Both the position numbers and the translations under genes were made by a program. The notes below the pieces were generated by a model. That model was not told the DNA's origin. It did not search any database and saw only the letters and a list, made by a program, of their open reading frames with translations. Shown here piece by piece: positions 24,654 to 34,000 of a stretch of 64,000 bases of DNA (position 1 is the first letter of the stretch; each line of letters opens with the position of its first letter). Location of the stretch: positions 1 to 64,000 of the forward strand of contig NZ_DEXW01000004.1 in NCBI RefSeq assembly GCF_002364335.1. The letters run 5' to 3'. The DNA is from Winogradskyella sp. UBA3174. GTDB lineage: Bacteria; Bacteroidota; Bacteroidia; Flavobacteriales; Flavobacteriaceae.

Positions 24654-27493
24654 TGAGCCAAGAGGAGCTAGATATACTAAAACGTGCTCTTAAAAGAGAA
24701 AAGTCAGCTAGAAAAGCAGCTGAAACAATTCTTGAAGAGAAATCTAGAGAACTCTATAAAACGTCCCAAAAACTAGAACAGCTACTAGACGAAAAATCGT
24801 CTCAACTTCAAGGTATTTTTGAAAACATCGTTGATGCTTATGTTGTTATGGATATTAACGGAAATGTGCTTAAGTTCAATGAAGCAGCAACTAAACTTTT
24901 TGGTTATGATATTGATAAAGAAGCGGTTAATGTCATTGATCTTATATATAAAGAAGATTATCAATATGCGATGGGTTCTTATTTAGAGTTACAAACTAAA
25001 GGGTTTTTCAAAGATTACGAAGCTCGCATATATACTAAATCTGGCGAAATAAAATGGGTGCATATCAATGCGAGTATCGTTCTTGATAAGAATAAAGCAC
25101 CAATTGCTGCACAAGGAATCGTCATAGATATTTCTCAGCAAAAAGCATCAGAAGAAAAATTTATTAAATCAGAAAGCAGATTATCTTCACTAATTCTTAA
25201 CCTAGATAGTGGTGTTTTATTAGAAGATGAAAATCGTAAAATTATCTTAACGAATAAAAAATTCTGTGAGTTCTTTGATGTTCCTGGTGATCCCGAATTA
25301 TTAAAGGGTCAAGATTGCTCTAACGCAGCAGAACAAAGCAAAGGATTATTCGATAACGAAGATGAGTTTGTGAAAAGAATTGACAACATCTTAGAGCATA
25401 AAAAGATGGTGCTTAGTGATGAGTTAACCATGAAAAATGGAAAAGTTCTCGAACGTGACTTCGTGCCAATTATTAAAGATAATGTTTATCTAGGACACCT
25501 TTGGGCGTATCGTGATGTTACACTTAAGAGGAAGTATCGTAAAAGTTTAGAAGCTCAAAAACAAAAGTATAGTAGTATTATTGCCAATATGAACCTTGGA
25601 TTGGTTGAAGTGAATAATGAAGACGAAATCTTAATGATTAATCAAAGTTTTTCTGAAATGTCAGGTTATCTTGAAGAGGAACTTATAGGCAAAGCTGCTG
25701 GAGAAGTGTTTCTGGTAGATAAAGATTTTGATATCATTAAAACCGAAAATGTAAAACGTCAAAAAGGAATATCTAGTTCTTATGAACTTGAGGTAGAAAT
25801 AAAATCGGGAGAGATTAGACATTGGCTTATTAGTGGAGCACCAAATTACGCTGATAACGGTAATGTTATTGGTTCAATAGGGATTCATTTAGATATTACA
25901 AATGCAAAACGAAATACGGAGTTAATCGAAGAACAAAAGCGAGAATTAGATGTTATTGTAAATAATTCACCAATAGGTATTGTTTTGACACAAAATGAAC
26001 AAATTATCAAAACGAATTCAGCATTTCAAAAGATGTTGGGTTATTCTGAAGATCAGTTAAAAGAGTTAACCATAAAAGATTTATCATTACAAGAAGATTA
26101 TCCAGAGTCTAAGGTTTTTATCGAGAAAATGAACAGAGGAGAAATTGATAATTTCACGGTCAATAAACGCTATAATAGGATATATGGATCTGTTATTTGG
26201 GCTAAAACAAATGTCAATGCTGTAAGAGGTAGCGACGGTAATATCAAATATCAAGTGGCTTTAATTGAAGATATTACGTCGGAAAGAGAAAAAACCTTGA
26301 TTATTGATTTGATTAATAATATTATGAAATCTTTATTAGGTAAAACCAATATTAATGAGATTGCATGGGAAATCGTTAATCATATTGGTAATTACCTCGA
26401 TTCACAAGATTGTGTGATTTACTTAGTGGATCATGATGACCAAACCCTAGAACAGGTTGCTGTTTATGGCAATAAATTAGGTAAAGATAATAAAATAGAC
26501 AATAGGTTAATAATTCCAATAGGTGAGGGTGTTGTTGGAAACGTAGTTAAAACAGCATCCTCAAGAATTATTAAAGACACCTCTAAGGTGAATAGCTATA
26601 TCGTTGATGATGAGCGGCGTTTTTCTGAAATAACTGTGCCTATAATAAGTAGTGGTCGCGTTATTGGAGTTATAGACTCTGAGCATAAAGATAAAAACTA
26701 CTACACTCAAGAACATGTAAAAGCTCTAGAAAGTATCGCCAGTTTAGTGGCTATAAAATTGCGGACAGCATTAAATGTTAGACAGCGTAAACAAGCAGAA
26801 GTTAAAAATGAACAACTACGTATCAAATTAGAAAAGAGTAATGATGAACTTCAAGAATATGCGCATATCGTATCACACGATTTAAAGTCGCCATTGAGAA
26901 GTCTTAGTGCCTTAATTAGCTGGGTTAAAGAAGATAATTCTGGTAAGTTTGATGGCACGAGTTTGCAGAATTTTGATTTGATTGGTGCGACATTAGAAAG
27001 GATGGAACTTCTTATTTCTGATATTTTGACCTACTCAAGTATAGGCTCAGAAACTTTAAATAATCAAGAGGTAAATCTGAACCTTTTGGTTGATGATTTA
27101 AAGCAAATTCTATTTGCTCCAGAGCACATATCGATTACAGTATTAAATAAGCTTCCAACGGTAAAAGGTGATAAAACAAAATTACATCAGTTGTTTCAAA
27201 ACCTTATAGGTAATGCTATTAAATTCAATGATAAAGACCAAGGACTTATTCAAATTAACGTGGAAGAGAAGAAGTCATTTTATCAATTCTCAATAAATGA
27301 TAACGGTGTTGGCATTGATAAAATATATCATGATAAAATTTTTAAAATATTTCATTCACTTAATAAAAGTAAAGAGTGTACAGGTATTGGTTTATCAATA
27401 GTAAAAAAGATTGTCGATTTACATGATGGTGAAATTTGGTTGGAGAGTAAGCCTTCAGTAGGGACTACATTTTATTTCACATTAAAAAAGTAA
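24653..27493 (+). CDS. Cytoplasmic multi-PAS/GAF histidine kinase
   Basis: 946 residues without transmembrane helices. Order: coiled coil 1-52; PAS domains about 53-165, 173-290, 303-420 and 430-545; GAF about 550-705; linker coiled coil 705-735; HisKA with H742 in VSHDLKSPLRS; HATPase_c with N-box QLFQNLIGNAIKFND (846-860), DNGVGID (883-889) and GIGLS (911-915). It probably receives the NO signal from H-NOX encoded just upstream (1-bp overlap), plus further signals through PAS and GAF. The catalytic core is closely similar to that of the second kinase of the operon. Confidence 0.92.
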   Translation: MSQEELDILKRALKREKSARKAAETILEEKSRELYKTSQKLEQLLDEKSSQLQGIFENIVDAYVVMDINGNVLKFNEAATKLFGYDIDKEAVNVIDLIYKEDYQYAMGSYLELQTKGFFKDYEARIYTKSGEIKWVHINASIVLDKNKAPIAAQGIVIDISQQKASEEKFIKSESRLSSLILNLDSGVLLEDENRKIILTNKKFCEFFDVPGDPELLKGQDCSNAAEQSKGLFDNEDEFVKRIDNILEHKKMVLSDELTMKNGKVLERDFVPIIKDNVYLGHLWAYRDVTLKRKYRKSLEAQKQKYSSIIANMNLGLVEVNNEDEILMINQSFSEMSGYLEEELIGKAAGEVFLVDKDFDIIKTENVKRQKGISSSYELEVEIKSGEIRHWLISGAPNYADNGNVIGSIGIHLDITNAKRNTELIEEQKRELDVIVNNSPIGIVLTQNEQIIKTNSAFQKMLGYSEDQLKELTIKDLSLQEDYPESKVFIEKMNRGEIDNFTVNKRYNRIYGSVIWAKTNVNAVRGSDGNIKYQVALIEDITSEREKTLIIDLINNIMKSLLGKTNINEIAWEIVNHIGNYLDSQDCVIYLVDHDDQTLEQVAVYGNKLGKDNKIDNRLIIPIGEGVVGNVVKTASSRIIKDTSKVNSYIVDDERRFSEITVPIISSGRVIGVIDSEHKDKNYYTQEHVKALESIASLVAIKLRTALNVRQRKQAEVKNEQLRIKLEKSNDELQEYAHIVSHDLKSPLRSLSALISWVKEDNSGKFDGTSLQNFDLIGATLERMELLISDILTYSSIGSETLNNQEVNLNLLVDDLKQILFAPEHISITVLNKLPTVKGDKTKLHQLFQNLIGNAIKFNDKDQGLIQINVEEKKSFYQFSINDNGVGIDKIYHDKIFKIFHSLNKSKECTGIGLSIVKKIVDLHDGEIWLESKPSVGTTFYFTLKK

Positions 27494-27495
27494 GA

Positions 27496-28629
27496 ATGAA
27501 AACAGTTCAATTAAGAAAACATAAATCTTCAGATTGGGAGTACCTTTCTGAAGCTATTGCGTTGCGAAACCCATTGGTTCTTGTTTTTGGCAATAGATAT
27601 TTACTAGAAGATGATTCTATTTATAAACAATTACAGGATAAATTTCCTGATGGGCATTTGGTTTTTGGATCTACAAGCGGAGATATAACTGCAGATTTTG
27701 TAGATGAAGAAGGGATTACAGTAACCGCAATTGAGTTTGAAAAATCTCATTTCGAAATAAAAACGAGTAATGTATTACATAGAGATTTAGATAGTTTTCG
27801 TACAGGTAAAGACTTAGTTAATCAATTTTCAAAAGACGGGCTAAAGCACATTTTTGTAATTTCTGAAGGTAGTTTTATCAACGGAAGTCAATTGACAAAA
27901 GGCATGAATGCTGCAACAGACCAGAATTTATTAATTACTGGAGGACTTTGCGGTGATGCTGCGCGTTTTGAAAAAACAGTAGCGTCTTACAATGAGAACC
28001 CTAAACCAGGTGAAATTGTAGCTATTGGTTTTTACGGAGAAACATTCGAAGCTTCATTTGCTATACATGGTGGTTGGACCCCTTTTGGACCAGAACGTAT
28101 TGTTACTAAATCAGAATCGAATGTATTATTTGAGCTAGATAATAAGCCAGCATTAGATTTATATAAAAAATATTTAGGTGAGAAGTCTAAAGAGTTACCA
28201 GGTGCTGCCTTATTGTATCCCTTAAATGTGAAGTCTCAATACGAAAAACAATCGTATGTGCGTACCATCTTAAATATAGATGAAGAAAAAAACACAATGA
28301 TTCTCGCTGGTGACATTCCAGAAAATTCTAAAGTACAGCTCATGATGACCAATGTAGATAACATTGCAAATGCATCAGAATTAGCTGCAAAACAAGCTTT
28401 AGAGAAAAGAAAGAATAAACCACAGTTGGCTTTGCTTGTGAGTTGTATTGGTCGAAAATTAGTTTTAGACCAGCGTGTGGAAGAAGAAATTGATGAAGTG
28501 GTTTCTGTGATAGGAGACGACACAACCTTTTGTGGCTTTTACTCTTATGGCGAAATTGCACCTTTTAACTTAGAAATTAATTGTCAATTGCACAATCAAA
28601 CCATGACAATAACCTTAATTAGCGAATAA
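27496..28629 (+). CDS. FIST domain sensor protein (NosP-like family)
   Basis: 377 residues, with FIST_N about 25-210 (PLVLVFGNRYLLED, GHLVFGSTSGDI, ITGGLCGDAARFEKTVA, IVAIGFYGE) and FIST_C about 215-365 (ALLYPLNVKSQYEKQSYVRTIL, ALLVSCIGRKLVLDQRVEEEI, FCGFYSYGEIAPF). FIST proteins are cytoplasmic sensors. One branch, NosP, is a haem protein that binds NO and regulates a neighbouring kinase. Here it sits between two kinases and in the same operon as an H-NOX, overlapping the second kinase by 1 bp. Whether this member binds haem is not visible from the sequence. Confidence 0.88.
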   Translation: MKTVQLRKHKSSDWEYLSEAIALRNPLVLVFGNRYLLEDDSIYKQLQDKFPDGHLVFGSTSGDITADFVDEEGITVTAIEFEKSHFEIKTSNVLHRDLDSFRTGKDLVNQFSKDGLKHIFVISEGSFINGSQLTKGMNAATDQNLLITGGLCGDAARFEKTVASYNENPKPGEIVAIGFYGETFEASFAIHGGWTPFGPERIVTKSESNVLFELDNKPALDLYKKYLGEKSKELPGAALLYPLNVKSQYEKQSYVRTILNIDEEKNTMILAGDIPENSKVQLMMTNVDNIANASELAAKQALEKRKNKPQLALLVSCIGRKLVLDQRVEEEIDEVVSVIGDDTTFCGFYSYGEIAPFNLEINCQLHNQTMTITLISE

Positions 28630-29675
28630 TGCCAACCTTATTAAAACGCCAAATAAGAAAATATTTAAACAAAGACTTAGCCGAAAGTAAGGACTTTGAA
28701 AAGTTCTTAGATGCTGTAAGTAGATCCTATACAAATTATAATGAGCAATTTGTGATGCAGCAACGTGCTATGACCATTAGTTCTAATGAGTTGTTTGAGG
28801 CCAACCAGCAGTTAAAGAATGAAGCTATATCACAGCAAGAGGTTATAGATAAATTAAAGCATGTCGTTGAAACCCTTAAATTTTACAAATTACCAGAACG
28901 ACAAAACACGGATCATACTGACTTAGATAGTTCTAAGTTGGTCGATTTTATAGATAATCAAACCACCGAAATCGTAAAAATAAATCAACAACGAGAAAAA
29001 CTGCTTGGTGAACTAGCGCACCAAAATCAAGAGTTGAGTGATTATGCACATATGGTATCTCATGATTTAAAATCACCTTTACGAAGTATTGATACATTGA
29101 CCGCGTGGTTAAAAGAAGATTATAGAGATAAATTAGATGCCAATGGCAACAAAAATTTAGACCTTATTAGAAATAATGTTGAAAAAATGGATACCTTAAT
29201 AAACGGTATTTTGGAGTACTCAACAATCGGTAAAAATCAAATTGACGCCTATGATGTTAATTTGAACACGCTAATAGAGGATATTTTGAATAGTATCCAA
29301 GTACCAAACCATATAGAAATCTCTAAAACGAATTTGCCAATTATTAAAGGCGATAAATACAGATTGCAACAGTTGTTTCAAAATTTGATTGATAATGCGA
29401 TTAATCATAATGATAAATACAAAGGTCAGATTGAAATTGGTGCAGATGATAAAGGTGAGTTTTGGGAGTTTTGTGTTGCAGATAATGGTAAAGGTATTGA
29501 CAGCGCTTACTTTGACAAAATATTTAAAACGTTTGAAACTTTAGAAAGTAACGTGCAATCAACGGGTATTGGTTTGTCTATCGTGAAAAAGATTGTCAAC
29601 TTATATGGTGGAACTATTTGGTTAACTTCGGGAATTGGTCATGGCACAAATTTTTACTTCACTATAAAAAAATAA
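28629..29675 (+). CDS. Histidine kinase partnered with FIST protein
   Basis: 348 residues, cytoplasmic. The N-terminal helix region (FLDAVSRSYTNYNEQFVMQQRAM, then SSNELFEANQQL) is the type usually seen in kinases coupled to FIST/NosP. A coiled coil runs to about 135. HisKA has H145 in VSHDLKSPLRS, and HATPase_c follows with QLFQNLIDNAINHND (248-262), DNGKGID and TGIGLSIVKKIV. There is no sensor domain of its own, so the signal must come from a partner, most simply the FIST protein encoded 1 bp upstream. Confidence 0.9.
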   Translation: MPTLLKRQIRKYLNKDLAESKDFEKFLDAVSRSYTNYNEQFVMQQRAMTISSNELFEANQQLKNEAISQQEVIDKLKHVVETLKFYKLPERQNTDHTDLDSSKLVDFIDNQTTEIVKINQQREKLLGELAHQNQELSDYAHMVSHDLKSPLRSIDTLTAWLKEDYRDKLDANGNKNLDLIRNNVEKMDTLINGILEYSTIGKNQIDAYDVNLNTLIEDILNSIQVPNHIEISKTNLPIIKGDKYRLQQLFQNLIDNAINHNDKYKGQIEIGADDKGEFWEFCVADNGKGIDSAYFDKIFKTFETLESNVQSTGIGLSIVKKIVNLYGGTIWLTSGIGHGTNFYFTIKK

Positions 29676-29679
29676 TATA

Positions 29680-29997
29680 ATGGAGCAACCAAATTTATCT
29701 TACATTGAAAGTATGTCTGGCGGCGACAAGGCTTTTGAACAGAAGTTGATTGATATCATAAAAGGCGAATTTCCGGAGGAAAAAAAAGTCTATTTTGAAA
29801 ACAGTGCTGCTAAAAACTATAAACTTACAGCAGAGAATGTTCATAAACTTAAACATAAAATTAGTATTTTAGGCCTAGAGAAGAGTTATGAGGTTGCGGT
29901 AGCATTCGAAAACAATTTACTAGAGGGCAGTATAACACTTCAAGACGAATTCGAAGCTATTTTAATAAACATGACTAATTATTTGCAACAGTTATAA
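29680..29997 (+). CDS. Hpt domain phosphotransfer protein
   Basis: 105 residues and all-helical. The phospho-acceptor is probably H55 in NVHKLKHKISILGL, which matches the Hpt motif HxLK-G with H in place of the usual G. It is expected to pass phosphate between the kinases/receiver and the LytTR regulator encoded next. The gaps are 4 bp upstream and 11 bp downstream. The short length and position between kinase and regulator strongly support this role. Confidence 0.8.
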   Translation: MEQPNLSYIESMSGGDKAFEQKLIDIIKGEFPEEKKVYFENSAAKNYKLTAENVHKLKHKISILGLEKSYEVAVAFENNLLEGSITLQDEFEAILINMTNYLQQL

Positions 29998-30008
29998 TTA
30001 GGATTTAC

Positions 30009-30719
30009 ATGAATTGTATTATTATCGATGATGAAGCAACGGCAAGAGTTATAATAGGTCAATTGTGCTCAAACGTGCCTAGTCTAAATGTTTTAGAGGA
30101 ATTTCCGAATGCAATTCAAGCTATAAAATATTTAAATCAGAATGAGATTGATTTAATATTTTTAGACATTCACATGCCAGACTTTACAGGTTTTGACTTT
30201 ATAGATACCATCAAAAATCCACCAAAAATCATCCTTACTACTTCAGATCCAAATTTTGCGATTCAGGCATTCGGGTACGACTGTATTGTAGATTATTTAT
30301 TAAAGCCTATAACACCTGAGCGTTTTGAAAAAGCTATTGATAAGGCAGAAGCGATTAAATTAAATATACCAGAAGACAAAATATCAAGTCAAGTAGAGAC
30401 TAGTTCTGGTAATGACCTTTATGTTAATATTGATAGACGTTTAATAAAAATAGATATCCCAAGTATTTATTTGATAGAAGCTAAAGGTGACTATATTCAA
30501 GTGAAAACTGAAAATCAAAATTATACAGTACACTCAACACTTAAGAAAATTGAAGATAAGTTACCTAAGGACTTGTTTTTAAAAATACATCGCTCATTTA
30601 TTATTAATGTTGATAAAATCATTGATATAGAGGATAATAGTGTGCTTATCAAAAAAGATATTATTCCTGTAAGTCGCTCTAATAGACCAGAATTAATGAA
30701 GCGTCTTAACCTGCTTTAA
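30009..30719 (+). CDS. LytTR family response regulator
   Basis: 236 residues. The receiver 1-120 has D7/D8 (IIDDE), phospho-acceptor D53 in IFLDIHMPDF, and K99 in LLKPI. The LytTR DNA-binding domain is about 136-236 (IYLIEAKGDYIQVKT, TLKKIEDKLPKDLFLKIHRSFIINVDKI, IPVSRSNRPEL). LytTR regulators bind two direct repeats about 21 bp apart and activate promoters. It is the output of the operon and probably binds the YYATTCRTCKACA repeats found upstream of its own operon and of the surface and polysaccharide genes. Confidence 0.93.
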   Translation: MNCIIIDDEATARVIIGQLCSNVPSLNVLEEFPNAIQAIKYLNQNEIDLIFLDIHMPDFTGFDFIDTIKNPPKIILTTSDPNFAIQAFGYDCIVDYLLKPITPERFEKAIDKAEAIKLNIPEDKISSQVETSSGNDLYVNIDRRLIKIDIPSIYLIEAKGDYIQVKTENQNYTVHSTLKKIEDKLPKDLFLKIHRSFIINVDKIIDIEDNSVLIKKDIIPVSRSNRPELMKRLNLL

Positions 30720-30721
30720 AA

Positions 30722-30755
30722 TCATTCATCGACATGTAATTGCTATTCAATGAAT
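30722..30755 (+). promoter_or_regulatory. LytTR-type direct repeat before a terminated gene-free segment
   Basis: TCATTCATCGACA (30722-30734) matches the consensus in all 13 positions. CTATTCAATGAAT (30743-30755) matches in 9. The spacing is 21 bp. A -7-like box TCTATTTG is at 30778-30785, 35 bp after the proximal copy instead of the usual 40-41. The repeat starts right behind the stop of the LytTR gene. Confidence 0.5.
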
Positions 30756-30789
30756 CCTATGGTTTATCTAATGAACATCTATTTGTAGC

Positions 30790-30886
30790 ACAATAATTCA
30801 CAGTATATTTGACCCAAACTTCATAATATAATGGTTTGTGATTAACAGTATAAGGCGAGGCAAGAGAGACATCTTTTGCCTTTTTT
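30790..30886 (+). ncRNA. Candidate small RNA between LytTR gene and DUF3494 gene
   Basis: A transcript from the box at 30778-30785 would run about 100 nt without an ORF and end at the terminator 30858-30886. Both ends are thus defined by recognisable signals. It may instead be the 3' end of the sensor operon. No expression evidence is available here. Confidence 0.3.
30858..30886 (+). terminator. Rho-independent terminator
   Basis: AGGCAAGAG (30858-30866) pairs with CTTTTGCCT (30873-30881) with one G-T wobble and loop AGACAT, followed by TTTTTT. It separates the sensor operon from the DUF3494 gene. Confidence 0.8.
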
Positions 30887-30921
30887 GATATTAATATGGT
30901 TTGTAATTATAGTAAAAAAAA

Positions 30922-30976
30922 CCATTCGACGATAGTAAGTTGTTTTCTAACGCTAGGGCCTTTATGTCAATCGAAA
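30922..30976 (+). promoter_or_regulatory. LytTR-type repeats of the DUF3494 gene
   Basis: Three units lie at exact 21-bp steps: CCATTCGACGATA (30922, 11 of 13), TTTTCTAACGCTA (30943, 7 of 13) and ATGTCAATCGAAA (30964, 8 of 13). The last unit starts 40 bp before the exact -7 box TACTTTTG (31004-31011). This is the same spacing as at the other sites. Individually the middle and last units are weak. Confidence 0.5.
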
Positions 30977-31003
30977 ATTCAAAAACAATCCTTAATGTTA
31001 GTA

Positions 31004-31011
31004 TACTTTTG
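31004..31011 (+). promoter_or_regulatory. -7 box of the DUF3494 gene
   Basis: TACTTTTG matches TAnnTTTG exactly, 21 bp before the ATG at 31032. There is no good -33 TTG, as expected for an activator-dependent promoter. Confidence 0.6.
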
Positions 31012-31031
31012 TTACATAAATATATGATGTC

Positions 31032-34000
31032 ATGAAAAAAATATTACTATTAATTGTTGTTATCTCACATAGTTTTAGTGTGATAGCTCAAAGTGGAACA
31101 CCACTAATAGATTTTGATTTTGGCTCTGCAGCTGATTTTATACTGTTTACTGGAGCTGGAGCAGTAGCCAATACTGGAACTTCTGCAATTACAGGTGATG
31201 TTGGTTCACACGCAGGTGCGATAGCTGGTTTTGGGTCTCCTACAGTTTTAAATGGTACTATAGAAAATGCCAATAGCATTACTGTCAACGCTACTATAGA
31301 TTTAGCAGCAGTTTGCGTTCAAATTCAAAATGTAACAGCAAATATAACAGATCATAGTGCCATTTATGGAAGTGTAGCTGGGGAGACTATTTATCCCGGA
31401 GTTTATTCTTCTCTAACAGCAGTAGCTATTACTGGAACTCTTATATTAGATGCCCAAGGGGACCCTAATGCTCAATTTATTTTTAAAATTACGGGAGCGC
31501 TTAACTCAGTTGCTGGAGCTACAGTTGTTTTGACTAATGGTGCCTCGTCTGATAATGTGTTTTGGATTGCTGTTGGGGCAGTTGCTTTGGGGGCAAACAC
31601 CACTATGGTGGGTACGGCTATAGCTTATCCTGGAGCAGTGTCACTAGGAGCAGGTGGAGCTTTTGATGGAAGATTTTATTCTACTATTGGAGCCATAGCA
31701 ATTGATACTTCAGTTGGGGCAATTCCTTTAGGTAGTCCATTTTATGATAGTCCATTTAATTGCGATTTAAATGCGTACTTATTTCAAGATAACGACATCT
31801 ATACTATTGATTTAGCATCAGGGAGTTCATATCAATTAGCGGCAGATGTCACACCAGGAAATATAAATGCAGCAGCATATAATCCTGTTGATGGTTTTAT
31901 TTGGGGATCATTATCGACGCCAGAGAAAACGATAGTTCGTATTGGTGAAAACTTTAGAACAAGAACGTATTATGTCGATGAATTACCAACAACTGTAAGG
32001 GATGTAGGTGATGTGAGTTCAAACGGAATCTATTATCTTAAAGGGGATGGAACAACGTATTATAAAATTGATTTAAATCCAGAATCTGTGAACTATACAC
32101 AGCATCAGGCTACAGAAACCTTATCTATAGACATAAGTATTGATGATTGGGCTTTTAATGCTGTTGATGGATACATATATACAGTAGAAAAGAATACAAA
32201 TATTTTATATCGTATTGATCCTTCCAACGGTAATGTGCTAGCGCTAGGTGAAGTGCCAATTTTGACAGGGTCAACCTATACGTATGGTGCAGTCTACTTT
32301 GATTTGTCGGGTCGTTTTTATGTGTCAGCAAACCAAACAGGAACCATATATGTAATTCAATCGGTTCAAACTATTGACACTGTTGAAGATATTGATTCTA
32401 ATCTGTTTGCTTTCGGACCATCAAGCTCAAGTAATGATGGCGCACGTTGTCCAACAGCACCAGTATTACAAGAAATTTGTGATAATGGTATTGATGATGA
32501 TGGTGACGGACTTATAGATTGTGAAGATCCTTCTTGTTCAGGTTTTGGAATATGTGATGTTATTGCATCGCCAACATCGAGCTCTAATTCTGGAGGCTTA
32601 GAAAGTAACAGTAGATTGTCTGAGCAAATTAATGCACGTAATTTTAAAAGAGCAAAAGCAGGATACACGTTCGATGCAGCTACTTCACCACGAATAGAAA
32701 GAGGATTGATGTATGCTAGTAAAAGTTCAAATTCTAGTTTTATATTACAAGATTTTGTGCCATTAACCACTATAAATGAAGATGAAGCTGTAGAAGCAAC
32801 GCCATCAGATTTAATTGGTATTACCAATGCTACTGATATCTACGCTGTAGATTACTTAAAAAATAATAGTGCAGTTGCTTCAGTTTTAGTTTTAAAAACC
32901 GAAAATGGAGTTTACGAGCACACCAAATACATTTGCGATCGTTTGTTAGGTGCAGAATTAATCTCAGTATCTACAATAGATATTAGCGAGCAACAATTTA
33001 TAAAATCGATTATTAAAAACGAAGACGGCACGTTCGAGTTTGTACTGAGTTTATCTGCTAAAGTTGTAAATAATGATGCTAACTTCGCTATAGAAAGCCA
33101 CTGGAATATAGACCAATACGAAGAAAATGTTACTTTTTATAATTTCCAGATTTGGTCTAATACTATTGATGATTTATATGTCTTAGGACAAGAGGTTTTA
33201 AATTTACTAAACATAGAAAAACCAATTTCAAGTTATAACAATTCAACGCCACCATCGGTATTTGTTAGAAAAGGAAAATACATAGACGGAGGTTTAGATT
33301 TGCAAATTATAAACACAAACGGAACACAAAGTGTTGCCTTAGACGCTGGTTTTAGAGCCACAGAAACGGAAGATTTTAATAATCTCAATTCTACCATTAA
33401 TTTAAATGGGCAATACATCACTAATCTAACGGTTGAGACAGGGAATTTATTCGATATCGGATTTAGGATTGGTGATGGCATTGCAACACCAGACGATTTA
33501 TTTATGTCAGATGGTCCATGGGGAATTGACGATTCGCAAACAGAAACCAACGTAAGTCTTTACAATGTCACTACCAATGATTTTGAGTTTGATACTAATG
33601 ATTTCGCAATTGAGCGTAATGTAGACTTAAACGCAACAACAAGTACCTATGTCGCAGCATATAGAGCATTAACACCAAGGTTTAAAGCAGTAGATCTTGC
33701 AGAGTACAACAGCTTTAAATTTAGCGCAGAAGGTAATGGAAATTTAGAAATTACCTTTGTAAAGCAGAGCATTACCGATTGGGAAGCGCAGTTTAAAACA
33801 ACAGTAACATTAACAAGTATAATGCAAGATTTTACAATAAATATTGATGACTTACAAAACAGTTTTGGTGATGATGCTGAGTTAGATGATGTCATAACGC
33901 TAGTTTTTACTATGGTGTCTGAAGACGGAACAATGATCTCAAAGTTAATGAGCTTAAATAACTTACGTTTCTCACAAACCACAACATTATCTGTAAGTGA

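Noticed and set aside
27698..27710. Reverse-strand match to the LytTR-type motif inside the FIST gene
   Set aside because: It encodes the conserved VDEE of the protein, has no partner copy at 21 bp and no promoter, so it is a chance match.
32366..33982. Three minus-strand ORFs (105-153 codons) inside the DUF3494 gene
   Set aside because: These are antisense shadows of a repetitive surface protein, with no promoter, signal or domain.
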